A DNA stretch of 33,847 nucleotides. Origin: Clostridia bacterium. Lineage in GTDB: Bacteria; Bacillota; Clostridia; Oscillospirales; Acutalibacteraceae. Of this stretch, positions 9,191-17,020 are shown piece after piece. Location: assembly GCA_017381035.1 (NCBI GenBank), contig JAFOCW010000008.1, positions 1-33,847 on the forward strand, written 5' to 3'. A program made the position numbers and the translations under genes. The number at the start of each line of letters is the position of its first letter. Position 1 is the stretch's first letter. The notes beneath the pieces were generated by a model. That model was given only the letters and a program-made list of their open reading frames with translations, was not told the DNA's origin and did not search any database.

Positions 9191-9218
9191 GAAAAAACTC
9201 CGCCAATGGCGGAGTTTT
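9191..9218 (-). terminator. uvrB intrinsic terminator
   Basis: A seven-base-pair GC-rich stem, CTCCGCC/GGCGGAG, with a three-base loop is flanked by A and T runs. It directly overlaps the uvrB stop codon region and ends in a T6 run on the minus strand. It separates uvrB from the uvrA promoter. Confidence 0.9.
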
Positions 9219-11172
9219 ATTCTTTAAGTTTTGCGATTCTGTCGCGGAGATATGCGGCGTGCTCAAATTCAAGCATTTTTGCCGCTTCACGCATTTCACT
9301 TGTGAGCACAGCAATAAGCTTTTCTTTTTCGGATTTGCTCATCTTCTTTATGGGCTTTGTTTCATCGGGCTTAGAAGACATTTCAATTATATCGCGAACG
9401 TCCTTTACTACCGATTTTGGCGTTATGCCGTTTGCCTCGTTATAGGCCTGCTGTATTTCACGTCTGCGATTGGTTTCACAAATGGCTCTTTCCATTGAGG
9501 GTGTAACGCTGTCGGCATACATAATAACCTCACCGTGTTCGTTACGTGCGGCACGGCCGATTGTTTGAATAAGCGAAGTTTCACTTCGAAGAAAGCCTTC
9601 TTTGTCGGCATCGAGTATTGCTACTAATGACACTTCAGGTATATCGAGTCCTTCACGAAGCAGGTTTATTCCAACAAGAACGTCGAACTTACCAAGACGT
9701 AAATCACGTATAATTTCCATACGTTCCATAGTGTCTACGTCGTAGTGCATATAGCGCACCTTGATATTAAGCTTTTCAAGATAGTCGGTAAGGTCTTCGG
9801 CCATTTTTTTGGTAAGGGTGGTAACAAGCACACGCTCGTTCTTTTCGCTGCGCTCGTTAATTTCGGCAACAAGGTCGTCAATTTGCCCTTCGGTTGGTTT
9901 TACCGTAACAAGCGGGTCTAAAAGGCCTGTTGGACGTATAACCTGCTCTACAATTTGGGCTGATTTTCCCTTTTCAAATTCACCCGGAGTTGCCGAAACA
10001 AAAACCGTTTGGTTTATGTGGCTATAGAACTCATCGAAATTAAGCGGTCTGTTATCGTATGCCGATGGCAGACGGAAGCCATATTCAATAAGGTTTTCTT
10101 TTCTGGCCCTATCGCCGCCGTACATACCCCTAACCTGCGGTAGCATAACGTGTGATTCATCAACAAAAAGCAAAAAATCTTCTGGAAAATAGTCGAGCAA
10201 GGTAAATGGGGTGCTTCCGGGCGGTCTGCGGGACAGCACTCGGGAATAGTTTTCTACGCCCTTGCAGGTGCCTATTTCACGTAGCATTTCAACGTCGTAT
10301 TCGGTTCTTTGGCGTATACGCTGTGCTTCAATAAGCTTTTCGTTGTCTACAAAATAGCGACATCTGTCTTCCATTTCGTTTTCAATTTCTTTAAGGGCAT
10401 CTACCATTTTATCGGCAGGGACAATATAGTGTGATGCCGGGTAAATTGCCGTATGGGACATAACGCTTTTAATTTCGCCCGTTACGGTATTAATTTCGGC
10501 AATTCGTTCAATTTCGTCGCCGAAAAAGTCAATTCTAAGCGCATTTTCATAGGAATATGCCGGGTATATTTCAACCACGTCTCCCCTGACCCTGAATTTA
10601 TTTCGGGTGAAGTTGATGTCGTTTCGCTCGTACTGCAGGTCAACAAGACGTTTAATAAGCCAATCTCTGCCCTTTTCCATACCGGTACGAAGTGAAATAA
10701 CCATATTACGATAATCTATTGGGTTACCGAGTGAATAAATACAAGAAACCGAAGCCACAATTATTACATCTCGGCGCTCGGAAAGGGCGCAGGTTGCACT
10801 GTGGCGAAGCTTATCTATTTCATCGTTAATGGCAGAGTCTTTTTCAATATAAGTATCTGTTCCCGGAATATATGCTTCGGGCTGATAATAATCGTAATAG
10901 GAAACAAAGTATTCAACCGCATTCTCAGGGAAGAATTCGCGGAACTCCGAACAAAGTTGTGCGGCGAGTGTTTTGTTGTGAGCGAGAACGAGGGTGGGAC
11001 GGTTTACACGTTCAATAATATTAGCCATTGTAAAGGTTTTACCCGAGCCGGTAACGCCGAGCAGGGTTTGTTCTTTATCCCCCCTGTTTATGCCTTCAAC
11101 AAGCTTATCGATGGCTTGCGGCTGGTCGCCCGTAGGTTTGAATTTTGAATGCAAAATAAATTTATCAGGCAC
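9217..11172 (-). CDS. uvrB: Excinuclease ABC subunit B
   Basis: The 651-residue helicase-like core of nucleotide excision repair verifies damage and recruits UvrC. Seen in order: Walker A GVTGSGKT, the damage-probing hairpin segment [21 protein letters not shown] (tyrosine-rich), the DESH box in [11 protein letters not shown], motif VI region TIGRAARN, and the C-terminal UVR motif ending [19 protein letters not shown] place the start at the GTG at 11172, seven bases after AAAGGAG. An upstream in-frame ATG at 11208 lies 5' of the predicted -10 box (11197–11202) and so outside the transcript. Length is normal for the family. No truncation or missing motif is seen. Confidence 0.97.
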   Translation of the reverse strand: MPDKFILHSKFKPTGDQPQAIDKLVEGINRGDKEQTLLGVTGSGKTFTMANIIERVNRPTLVLAHNKTLAAQLCSEFREFFPENAVEYFVSYYDYYQPEAYIPGTDTYIEKDSAINDEIDKLRHSATCALSERRDVIIVASVSCIYSLGNPIDYRNMVISLRTGMEKGRDWLIKRLVDLQYERNDINFTRNKFRVRGDVVEIYPAYSYENALRIDFFGDEIERIAEINTVTGEIKSVMSHTAIYPASHYIVPADKMVDALKEIENEMEDRCRYFVDNEKLIEAQRIRQRTEYDVEMLREIGTCKGVENYSRVLSRRPPGSTPFTLLDYFPEDFLLFVDESHVMLPQVRGMYGGDRARKENLIEYGFRLPSAYDNRPLNFDEFYSHINQTVFVSATPGEFEKGKSAQIVEQVIRPTGLLDPLVTVKPTEGQIDDLVAEINERSEKNERVLVTTLTKKMAEDLTDYLEKLNIKVRYMHYDVDTMERMEIIRDLRLGKFDVLVGINLLREGLDIPEVSLVAILDADKEGFLRSETSLIQTIGRAARNEHGEVIMYADSVTPSMERAICETNRRREIQQAYNEANGITPKSVVKDVRDIIEMSSKPDETKPIKKMSKSEKEKLIAVLTSEMREAAKMLEFEHAAYLRDRIAKLKE

Positions 11173-11196
11173 GTTCTCACTCCTTTCTATATAGTT

Positions 11197-11226
11197 ATTA
11201 TACCACATAGTTTTAGTATAAGTAAA
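11197..11226 (-). promoter_or_regulatory. uvrB promoter (sigma-70/A type, extended -10)
   Basis: On the minus strand TTTACT (11221–11226) and TATAAT (11197–11202) are 18 bases apart, with TGTGG just before the -10. The predicted start is about 20 bases before the GTG start of uvrB. The -35 box abuts the terminator of the upstream surface-protein gene. Confidence 0.8.
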
Positions 11227-11257
11227 GAAAAAGCAGATGCTTTACACATCTGCTTTT
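11227..11257 (-). terminator. Terminator of the first surface-repeat gene
   Basis: The minus strand reads an AAAAGCAGATG / CATCTGCTTTT stem with a seven-base loop and a following T run, 13 bases after the stop codon. The stem sequence is shared with the terminator of the neighbouring paralogue at 13421–13450. Confidence 0.88.
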
Positions 11258-11269
11258 AATATAGTTTTA

Positions 11270-13330
11270 TTATTGGGGAATCCAAACGCCCGATGCGTCG
11301 AAGTAGTACCGGTTTCCGCCCAAAAGCTGCCAACCGGTAACCATATTGCCGCCTTCGGCAAGGTAATACCAAACACCGCCAACATTCAGCCAACCGGTCT
11401 GCATTGCGCCGCCTGCATTAAAGTAATACCAGGTTGAACCTACAAGCTGCCAACCCTTTGCCATATTGCCACCTTCGGCAAAATAGTACCAAATACTGCC
11501 GTTTTGCAGCCAACCCGTTTTCATATCTCCGCCGGGATTGAAATAGTACCAGTTGTTTCCAATATACTGCCAACCGGTTTGCATTACGCCGCCTGCATTA
11601 AAGTAATACCAGGTTGAGCCGACAAGTTGCCAACCCGTTACCATATTGCCGCCTTCGGCAAGATAGTACCAAGTGCTGCCGTTTTGGAGCCATCCCGTTT
11701 TCATATCTCCGCCCGAGTTAAGATAGTACCAATTATTTCCTATGTACTGCCAACCCGTAAGCATATTACCGCCGCTTGCAAAATAGTACCAGGTATTATT
11801 AATTTGCTGCCAACCCGTCTGCATTATGCCGTCTTCATTAAAGTAATACCAGGTTGAACTGAGATACCGCCAACCTGTTGCTAAAATACCGTTTTCGTAG
11901 AAAACCCAATTTAAACCTTTTTTAAACCAACCGTTTTTAAGGTTTGCTTCCTTTTGTAGCCAGAAGTCAACTTCGTTGGCTTCCAAACCGGAAGCGTAAA
12001 TATAATCTAATTTAAGCACGTACTCCCGGCCTGCAAGCAGTGCCCAACCGTACAAATCATAATCGTAATATGCGGCTTCATTATTGCTGTCAATTATATC
12101 TAAAGAATAATAGTCGAAATTAGTGTCGAAATCATCTTCAGTATATCTGTAAAGGGCGTACAGTCCCGACTCAGCCACCTTTATACGACACCAATACGGG
12201 TCTTCGTTTCCTGGTCTGAACCTGACGGTACAAACATCTTCGGCACCTTTTAGTTCATAATTTGAAGCCCAGGCGGTAAGCGACTGTACTTCAACGTAAT
12301 AGGTGGTGGTTTCACCTTGGAAAGTAACGTCTATAGGTTGTACCCCTGCTTGTAAATAGGTATCGTAACCAACTTCGGTATACTCGCCTGCATATTCAAC
12401 CGTTGGTGCAGCATAGCCGTCGTATTCCATATCTTCGTAATAAGTATAGGTTTTGTCTGTTCTGTTAGTAAAGGTTATTGTATAAGTAAAGGAATAGGCA
12501 TCTATATCTGCAAAACAAGAAAACTTCTTAGGCGGTATGTTTAAAATAACTTCTATAACTTCCTTATCGTTTTTAGTCATAGAAAGTTTTGTATTTGAAC
12601 TATGATTAGGAACAAGTTCAAAATAGTATTCGGTATTTGCTTTAAGGGTGAAAATAAGATTATCTTTTACACGCCATTCGTCATTTTTCTTTGAATAATA
12701 TACAGAATCGTAATAACCGATTTTAGTAAACGAAGCACCTTCGTAAAGAGATATGCTTGCGTATAATTCGTCGAAGTGCAGTGTATAGTCGCCTGCCGCA
12801 TCGGTTTTATATTTAAGCCACACAGCATCTGTATTTTCGTTGGCAGTCAACTGCAGATTACTGCCCGATATGCTTCCCGAAGGAATTGTTACCGCATGAT
12901 TGGTGCCTTTGCCAAACGAAAGCGATAAGCTTGCGTCTAAGGTATTGTAACCTTCAAGCTCATAGTAATAGCAGGTTAACTGATAGGTATGTTCCGCATA
13001 GAATAAAATTTCTTTTGAAGTGTAGTGTTCAACAGAATTATTGTTTGTATCGAAACAACATAAAAACGCATCTTCGGTTAAATCGTAAATATCAATAACG
13101 AAGCCGCCGGTTAATTTGTGGTCGGTAACGGAAATGTTATAAAAGGCAGTATCTTCAACAACTAAGTTTACGTCTTTGGACATAGTATTGCTTGACCAAC
13201 TTTTTGTCCATACTTCGCCTTCTTTAATTTCGTCAAGGTAAACCACTGCCGCATTGGTTTGCACGTCTACCGCAAGCAAGGACGTTATACACAAAACAAA
13301 AGCCAACACAACCGACAAAAGCCTTTTCAT
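11270..13330 (-). CDS. Secreted cell-wall-binding repeat protein (paralogue 1)
   Basis: This 686-residue secreted protein begins with a signal peptide (residues 1–28: MKR, hydrophobic core, cleavage near NAA). Residues ~30–140, ~155–255 and ~355–460 read as beta-rich modules resembling pre-peptidase C-terminal domains (for example AAGDYTLHFDELYASISLY). Residues ~260–350 resemble a bacterial Ig-like module ending TTTYYVEVQSL. From residue 466 come 11 aromatic 20-residue repeats of the GWxxxxxxWYYFxxxGxMxT type, as in choline- and glucan-binding proteins. These anchor proteins to teichoic acid choline or to glucans. There is no catalytic domain or LPxTG motif. AAGGAG precedes the ATG. The neighbour at 13453 is a paralogue of identical length. 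The ligand is unknown. Confidence 0.85.
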   Translation of the reverse strand: MKRLLSVVLAFVLCITSLLAVDVQTNAAVVYLDEIKEGEVWTKSWSSNTMSKDVNLVVEDTAFYNISVTDHKLTGGFVIDIYDLTEDAFLCCFDTNNNSVEHYTSKEILFYAEHTYQLTCYYYELEGYNTLDASLSLSFGKGTNHAVTIPSGSISGSNLQLTANENTDAVWLKYKTDAAGDYTLHFDELYASISLYEGASFTKIGYYDSVYYSKKNDEWRVKDNLIFTLKANTEYYFELVPNHSSNTKLSMTKNDKEVIEVILNIPPKKFSCFADIDAYSFTYTITFTNRTDKTYTYYEDMEYDGYAAPTVEYAGEYTEVGYDTYLQAGVQPIDVTFQGETTTYYVEVQSLTAWASNYELKGAEDVCTVRFRPGNEDPYWCRIKVAESGLYALYRYTEDDFDTNFDYYSLDIIDSNNEAAYYDYDLYGWALLAGREYVLKLDYIYASGLEANEVDFWLQKEANLKNGWFKKGLNWVFYENGILATGWRYLSSTWYYFNEDGIMQTGWQQINNTWYYFASGGNMLTGWQYIGNNWYYLNSGGDMKTGWLQNGSTWYYLAEGGNMVTGWQLVGSTWYYFNAGGVMQTGWQYIGNNWYYFNPGGDMKTGWLQNGSIWYYFAEGGNMAKGWQLVGSTWYYFNAGGAMQTGWLNVGGVWYYLAEGGNMVTGWQLLGGNRYYFDASGVWIPQ
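11273..11935 (-). repeat. Eleven cell-wall-binding (CW_binding_1-like) repeats
   Basis: Eleven units of about 60 bases encode GW-start, WYYF-core repeats that make up the C-terminal third of the surface protein. The final unit is degenerate, with NRYYF replacing WYYF and ending GVWIPQ. Such arrays form a solenoid whose aromatic residues bind sugars or choline. Confidence 0.88.
11396..11755 (-). repeat. Two tandem 180-base higher-order repeats
   Basis: Repeats 4–6 (11576–11755) and 7–9 (11396–11575) form a duplicated 60-residue block with the order GWQYIGNNWYY, GWLQNGS, GWQLVGSTWYYFNAGG. By my reading 53 of 60 residues are identical. This indicates recent expansion by unequal crossing-over of a three-repeat unit rather than single-repeat gain. 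Confidence 0.85.
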
Positions 13331-13367
13331 ATTAACTCTCCTTAAACGAACAATTTAATATATTAAA

Positions 13368-13396
13368 ATGATACCATTATATAACCAAAATTTCAA
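13368..13396 (-). promoter_or_regulatory. Promoter of surface-repeat gene 1
   Basis: On the minus strand TTGAAA (13391–13396) and TATCAT (13368–13373) are separated by 17 bases, with TGG just before the -10. It lies about 40 bases upstream of the ATG and downstream of the paralogue's terminator, so the two surface genes are separate transcription units. Confidence 0.7.
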
Positions 13397-13420
13397 GTTG
13401 TTTAAGCGCTAAATAAATAA

Positions 13421-13450
13421 AAAAGCAGATGCTAAAAGCATCTGCTTTTT
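13421..13450 (-). terminator. Terminator of surface-repeat gene 2
   Basis: A near-perfect stem, AAAAGCAGATGC / GCATCTGCTTTT, with a short TTTA loop and a T run starts three bases after the stop codon. It is nearly the same stem as at 11227–11257, consistent with gene-plus-terminator duplication. Confidence 0.92.
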
Positions 13451-13452
13451 AA

Positions 13453-15513
13453 TTAACGTGTCATCGAGGGTACCCAAACACCCGAAGCGTTGAAGTAGTA
13501 TTTGTTGCCGCCTAAAACCTGCCAGCCGGTAAGCATATTACCGCCGTCGGCAAGGTAATACCAAACATCGCCGCCAAGATTGAGCCAACCTGTTGCCATA
13601 TTTCCGCCGGAGTGGAAATAGTACCAGTTATTGTTAATAAGCTGCCAGCCGGTTACCATATTACCGCTGTCGGTGAAATAGTACCAGGAAGAACCAAGAT
13701 ACTGCCAACCGGTGAGCATATTGCCGCTACCGGTAAAGTAATACCAGTTATAGCCGATATACTGCCAACCGGTCTGCATAACGCCGGATTCATTGAAATA
13801 GTACCAGGAAGAACCGATATACTGCCAACCGGTTGCTAAATTACCGCCATCGGTAAAGTAGTACCAAATGCTGCCGCTTTGCATCCATCCGGTGTACATT
13901 GAGCCGCCTGCATTGAAGTAGTACCAGTTATAGCCAAGATACTGCCAACCGGTAAGCATATTGCCGCTATCACCGAAGTAGTACCAGTTGTTGTTAATAA
14001 ACTGCCAACCGGTCTGCATAATTCCGTTTTCACCGAAGTAATACCATGAAGAGCCGATATATTTCCAATAGGTAGCTAAAACGCCGTTTTCGTAGTAAAT
14101 CCAATTACCATGACTTTGTGCCCAACCGTTTTGAACAGCATCTTCTTTGTCGAGCCAGAATTCAACGTTGTTCCAGGTGGAACCGTCATCATAAGTATAT
14201 ATAACGTTCAAAGCATAATCAATTCCTGCAACTAAAGGCCAACCTATAATATTACTGTCGTAAGGAATGGGATTGTTATTGCTATCGACAATTGAAATGG
14301 CATAAGATTCGAAATTGGTTGCAAAAGAATCGGAATTCTGAGTTTTAACGCTGTAAACACCCGACTCTGCAACATTGATGTGCCACCAATAAGATTGCTC
14401 TTCGTCGGATTCGTATGTTATTTCGCAGTAGTCTCCTTCGCCAACAGGATTAAGGTTATCTACCCAATCAACCAAAGATTCAATATGAACATAATATGTA
14501 GTGGTGTAACCGTTATAAGAACAGTTAACAGGTTGTGTTCCGGGACGATTATAAATTCTTCCTTGAATGTCAACAGATTCGCCTGCATATTCAACATATG
14601 GGTTGTCGTAGCCTATAGAAGTTATAGCCTCTACGTCTACACCACTCACGGTATGTCCGTCAGTATATGTAACTTTAAACGTAAACCAATCGGAATCAAT
14701 TTCAGAAAAACTTGTAAGCTGACCGTAAACTCCGTCAATTTCAATTTTTTGAACATCTCGGTAATTCTTGGTCATAGAAAGCAAGGTAGATGAATACTCG
14801 TAAGTATTGATTTCAATGTAATACTTGCTATATGCAGCTAACTTGAAAATGGCACCGTCTTTAGAATACCAAGCATCATAATAATCGGACCAATATTCAC
14901 TGTCTACATAATCTACAAGTTGGAAATCAGCAGTATAAATGCCAATATAGGCATGAAGGTCGGTGAAGTTTAAGGTATAGTCGCCGGCTGTAGTTGTTGT
15001 AAACTGAAGCCATAGATGTTCACTATCATTAAGCTGTGCCTGTAAATTACTTGAAGATAACGAGCAATTCGGAATTGTAGGCTTTGCGGTGGTGTTTTTG
15101 TTGAAAGTGATAGACATGCTTGCATCTCTTGTGGAATCGCTATAATTGTCCAAGTAATAGCAAGTAAGCTCGTAAACACAGTCTGCATACAGTAACATGT
15201 CGTTAGAAACATAGGTTGAACCGCCTTGACGCTCTATATAACCAACAGTTTCCTCGTATGTTGCATTATAAACATAAATCAAAACGCGACCTGATTGCTT
15301 ATGGTCATTAACGGTTATGCGGTAAAAATTCGTTTCAGCTACATCGAGTCTTAAGGTCTGGTACTCTGTTGAGCTATACCAGCTTTTAGACCAAGTCTGG
15401 CCTTCGGAAATGGTGTCGATGTAACTTACTGCGGCGTGAGTTTGTACGTCTACTGTGAGTAAAGACAGCACACATAAAACAAGCGCCAGGGTTACTGATA
15501 AAACTTTTTTCAT
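13453..15513 (-). CDS. Secreted cell-wall-binding repeat protein (paralogue 2)
   Basis: This 686-residue paralogue of the adjacent gene has exactly the same length. The signal peptide (MKK, hydrophobic core, cleavage near THAA) is followed by the same modular series: beta-rich modules (such as TAGDYTLNFTDLHAYIGIY), an Ig-like segment ending TTTYYVHIESL, and 11 aromatic repeats from residue 462. The reading frame is open for 35 codons upstream, but that extension runs through a consensus promoter. AAGGAGG lies six bases before the ATG at 15513, so I start there. No catalytic motif, sortase signal or membrane anchor is visible; attachment is probably non-covalent through the repeats. The ligand, and whether the pair is expressed together, are unknown. 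Confidence 0.86.
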   Translation of the reverse strand: MKKVLSVTLALVLCVLSLLTVDVQTHAAVSYIDTISEGQTWSKSWYSSTEYQTLRLDVAETNFYRITVNDHKQSGRVLIYVYNATYEETVGYIERQGGSTYVSNDMLLYADCVYELTCYYLDNYSDSTRDASMSITFNKNTTAKPTIPNCSLSSSNLQAQLNDSEHLWLQFTTTTAGDYTLNFTDLHAYIGIYTADFQLVDYVDSEYWSDYYDAWYSKDGAIFKLAAYSKYYIEINTYEYSSTLLSMTKNYRDVQKIEIDGVYGQLTSFSEIDSDWFTFKVTYTDGHTVSGVDVEAITSIGYDNPYVEYAGESVDIQGRIYNRPGTQPVNCSYNGYTTTYYVHIESLVDWVDNLNPVGEGDYCEITYESDEEQSYWWHINVAESGVYSVKTQNSDSFATNFESYAISIVDSNNNPIPYDSNIIGWPLVAGIDYALNVIYTYDDGSTWNNVEFWLDKEDAVQNGWAQSHGNWIYYENGVLATYWKYIGSSWYYFGENGIMQTGWQFINNNWYYFGDSGNMLTGWQYLGYNWYYFNAGGSMYTGWMQSGSIWYYFTDGGNLATGWQYIGSSWYYFNESGVMQTGWQYIGYNWYYFTGSGNMLTGWQYLGSSWYYFTDSGNMVTGWQLINNNWYYFHSGGNMATGWLNLGGDVWYYLADGGNMLTGWQVLGGNKYYFNASGVWVPSMTR
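13456..14130 (-). repeat. Eleven cell-wall-binding repeats of paralogue 2
   Basis: Eleven units of about 60 bases encode GWxxxxxxWYYF repeats. Unit 2 begins YW instead of GW, unit 10 has one extra residue (GGDVWYY), and the last is degenerate (NKYYF). The clear three-unit block duplication of paralogue 1 is absent, so the two arrays have evolved separately. Confidence 0.87.
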
Positions 15514-15542
15514 TTTTTGTCCTCCTTGAACAAATTTGTAGG

Positions 15543-15573
15543 AAAAACAGATATTTTGCCGTAAAAACATCTG
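15543..15573 (-). promoter_or_regulatory. Terminator-like hairpin in the 5' leader of surface gene 2
   Basis: Between the promoter and the ATG, the RNA can form a ten-pair stem (CAGATGTTTT with AAAATATCTG, one G·U pair) around a TACGGC loop. It is directly followed by five U residues. The arrangement is that of an attenuator or a degenerate terminator. Its CAGATG/ATCTG stem resembles the terminators at 11227 and 13421. It could equally be a 5' stabilising hairpin; I see no alternative anti-terminator with confidence. Confidence 0.5.
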
Positions 15574-15589
15574 CATAATCTTAACTAAA

Positions 15590-15618
15590 ATTATAATATT
15601 TACCATATTCAATGTCAA
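15590..15618 (-). promoter_or_regulatory. Consensus promoter of surface-repeat gene 2
   Basis: The minus strand carries a perfect TTGACA (15613–15618), 17-base spacer and TATAAT (15590–15595). The predicted transcript has a leader of about 70 bases that contains the hairpin at 15543–15573. This is one of the two perfect-consensus promoters I find in the window. Confidence 0.9.
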
Positions 15619-15665
15619 GGGCGTTTATCTTACATTTTTGTAACAAATCTCTGTTTCTTACGCAC

Positions 15666-15691
15666 AAAACCCGTGGTTTCCCACGGGTTTT
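15666..15691 (-). terminator. Intrinsic terminator after the nuclease gene
   Basis: An 11-pair stem, AAAACCCGTGG / CCACGGGTTTT, with a four-base loop lies 37 bases after the nuclease stop codon. It should end the apbE–nuclease transcript ahead of the surface-gene promoter. The symmetry means it could work on either strand, but no plus-strand gene ends here. Confidence 0.88.
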
Positions 15692-15728
15692 AAGTAAGTT
15701 CTTTATAAGCAGCCTATAGTTGTATGTG

Positions 15729-16619
15729 TTAAGGGTTGCACGATTTGCAGGGGGTATAACCTTCATCTATAAGGCTTTGTCTTGAACTTCCTGTTTCTTG
15801 TTTGTTTTCGGGTTTTATGTCTTTTGCGCTACTGCAAGAAGGCAAGTGAAATTTTTTAGAGTTTAAATTCAAAATATAGGTTTGTTCTTCGTTAGCAGAA
15901 GAAGTATTGTTATTTTCAGCAAGACGGCTTTCGCCGGTTGCATAATCTATTTCAATGCCCGGCTGAACGTTATAAACAAAAACATTAAAGCAAATTCCTT
16001 CGCCCTTGTCTTCAACCGAAAAGGCTTCAATAATAACGCCGTCTGCCACAAGGTTATTATCTTTATAAACAGGGGTTACCCTATACATAACGTGGTTTTC
16101 GGTTTCTTTGACGTAGTCGGCCACCATATTTTCAAACGGAAGCATACCTTGCACGTTAAAATATCTGGTTCCTGTAATAAGGTTTTGTTCGTTAGCATTT
16201 TCGCCGCTTAACTGAAAGCCTATAAGGTGGCAACGGTTATAAAGATATTTACCGTCGACAATGTCGTATTTAACGGTATGCCAACCGCTTGGTTTAACCT
16301 GCCCTATTGCGCCACGGTCTTCGGTGGGCATTATATCTGTACCTATGCAGGCTTCGGCCACGCCACAACGACCCAATTCATCAAGCTCGCTATAACGTTC
16401 AAATGATACCGCCGTAAGCGGAGCCGACGCAAAAGATGGTGTGTTATCATTTAATACGGTAAATGGGGAATCGTTATAAGGCGGTATTTCTTCGCCCGAA
16501 ACCGAAGAACCCGGAAGGCTGCTGTTAACCTGCGGCTCTATGCCCGAAACACAGCCCGAAAGCAATATTAGCACTGAAAGCAATATACATATTAAAGCAC
16601 TAAACTTTTTTGCGTACAT
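15729..16619 (-). CDS. Lipoprotein DNA/RNA non-specific endonuclease with Ada-like tail
   Basis: The 296-residue precursor has a lipoprotein signal peptide with a clean lipobox, LSGC (Cys23), then a low-complexity linker. Residues ~67–220 resemble the secreted beta-beta-alpha-metal nucleases of the EndA type. They contain DRGAIGQVKPSGWHTVKYD, and NRCHLIGFQLSG where His131 is the likely catalytic base. EQNLITGTRYFN follows with metal-binding Asn candidates. The C-terminal ~50 residues (His258, Cys262, Cys291, Cys294: FHLPSC … GYTPCKSC) resemble an Ada-type zinc-binding module. It would degrade nucleic acid outside the membrane, for nutrition or DNA uptake. The ATG overlaps the stop of the upstream gene by one base (TAATG). 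Substrate preference is not readable. Confidence 0.88.
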   Translation of the reverse strand: MYAKKFSALICILLSVLILLSGCVSGIEPQVNSSLPGSSVSGEEIPPYNDSPFTVLNDNTPSFASAPLTAVSFERYSELDELGRCGVAEACIGTDIMPTEDRGAIGQVKPSGWHTVKYDIVDGKYLYNRCHLIGFQLSGENANEQNLITGTRYFNVQGMLPFENMVADYVKETENHVMYRVTPVYKDNNLVADGVIIEAFSVEDKGEGICFNVFVYNVQPGIEIDYATGESRLAENNNTSSANEEQTYILNLNSKKFHLPSCSSAKDIKPENKQETGSSRQSLIDEGYTPCKSCNP

Positions 16620-17017
16620 TAACCGTAAACCTCCACTGTAATTTTTGCGTGGGAGTTACCCGTAAAAAACGAACTTGAAATTAGTTTTTTGCCGAAAAGT
16701 ATTGCTTCGGGGAATTTTTTGTCGGACGGGTAGCTTCTGTTCCAATGAAAAAGCATTACCTTGTTTGCCAAAACGTTTTCAAGGGGTAAATTTTCTATAA
16801 AACAAAAATCGTTTTCCCCTGCTTGACTTAGCGGCTCTTCAACCACAAAAACGTTAGACGGCAAAACATCAAAAAGCTTTGCTGAATATTCTGTTAAAAG
16901 GAGTCTGTTTTCCCCCACCAGTTCAAGCATTTTTTGAATTAGAATTTTGTCTTGGCTTTGTCTTTTTCCTGCAAAAGAATAGCCACCGCCGTTATCTAAA
17001 CAAATAATTAAATTCAT
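16619..17017 (-). CDS. Conserved-looking 132-residue protein of unknown function
   Basis: This small cytosolic-looking protein has no signal peptide or membrane segment. It starts MNLIICLDNGGGYSFAGKRQSQD and ends with an aromatic/basic block (LFHWNRSYPSDKKFP) and GNSHAKITVEVYG. The first 20 residues faintly recall the opening strand and loop of dihydrofolate-reductase-like folds, but catalytic residues are not evident, so I name no function. It has no HxHxDH motif, so an RNase Z label would be unsupported. It begins three bases after the apbE stop without a strong ribosome binding site and overlaps the nuclease start by one base. It is probably translated by coupling within an apbE–unknown–nuclease operon. 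Confidence 0.7.
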   Translation of the reverse strand: MNLIICLDNGGGYSFAGKRQSQDKILIQKMLELVGENRLLLTEYSAKLFDVLPSNVFVVEEPLSQAGENDFCFIENLPLENVLANKVMLFHWNRSYPSDKKFPEAILFGKKLISSSFFTGNSHAKITVEVYG

Positions 17018-17020
17018 AAT

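Noticed and set aside
11173-11226. LexA/SOS box in the uvrB promoter
   Set aside because: I looked for GAAC-N4-GTTC and CGAAC-type sites around both uvr promoters and found none.
11273-14130. CRISPR array, suggested by regular short repeats
   Set aside because: The 60-base periodicity is in-frame protein repeat coding (GW…WYYF units), with no constant repeat plus unique spacer structure.
13453-15618. Longer reading of surface protein 2 starting 35 codons upstream
   Set aside because: The extension runs through a perfect -35/-10 promoter, and a strong AAGGAGG lies just before the ATG at 15513 that begins a classic signal peptide.
16619-17017. Ribonuclease Z identity for the 132-residue protein
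   Set aside because: It is far too short and lacks the HxHxDH metallo-beta-lactamase motif.
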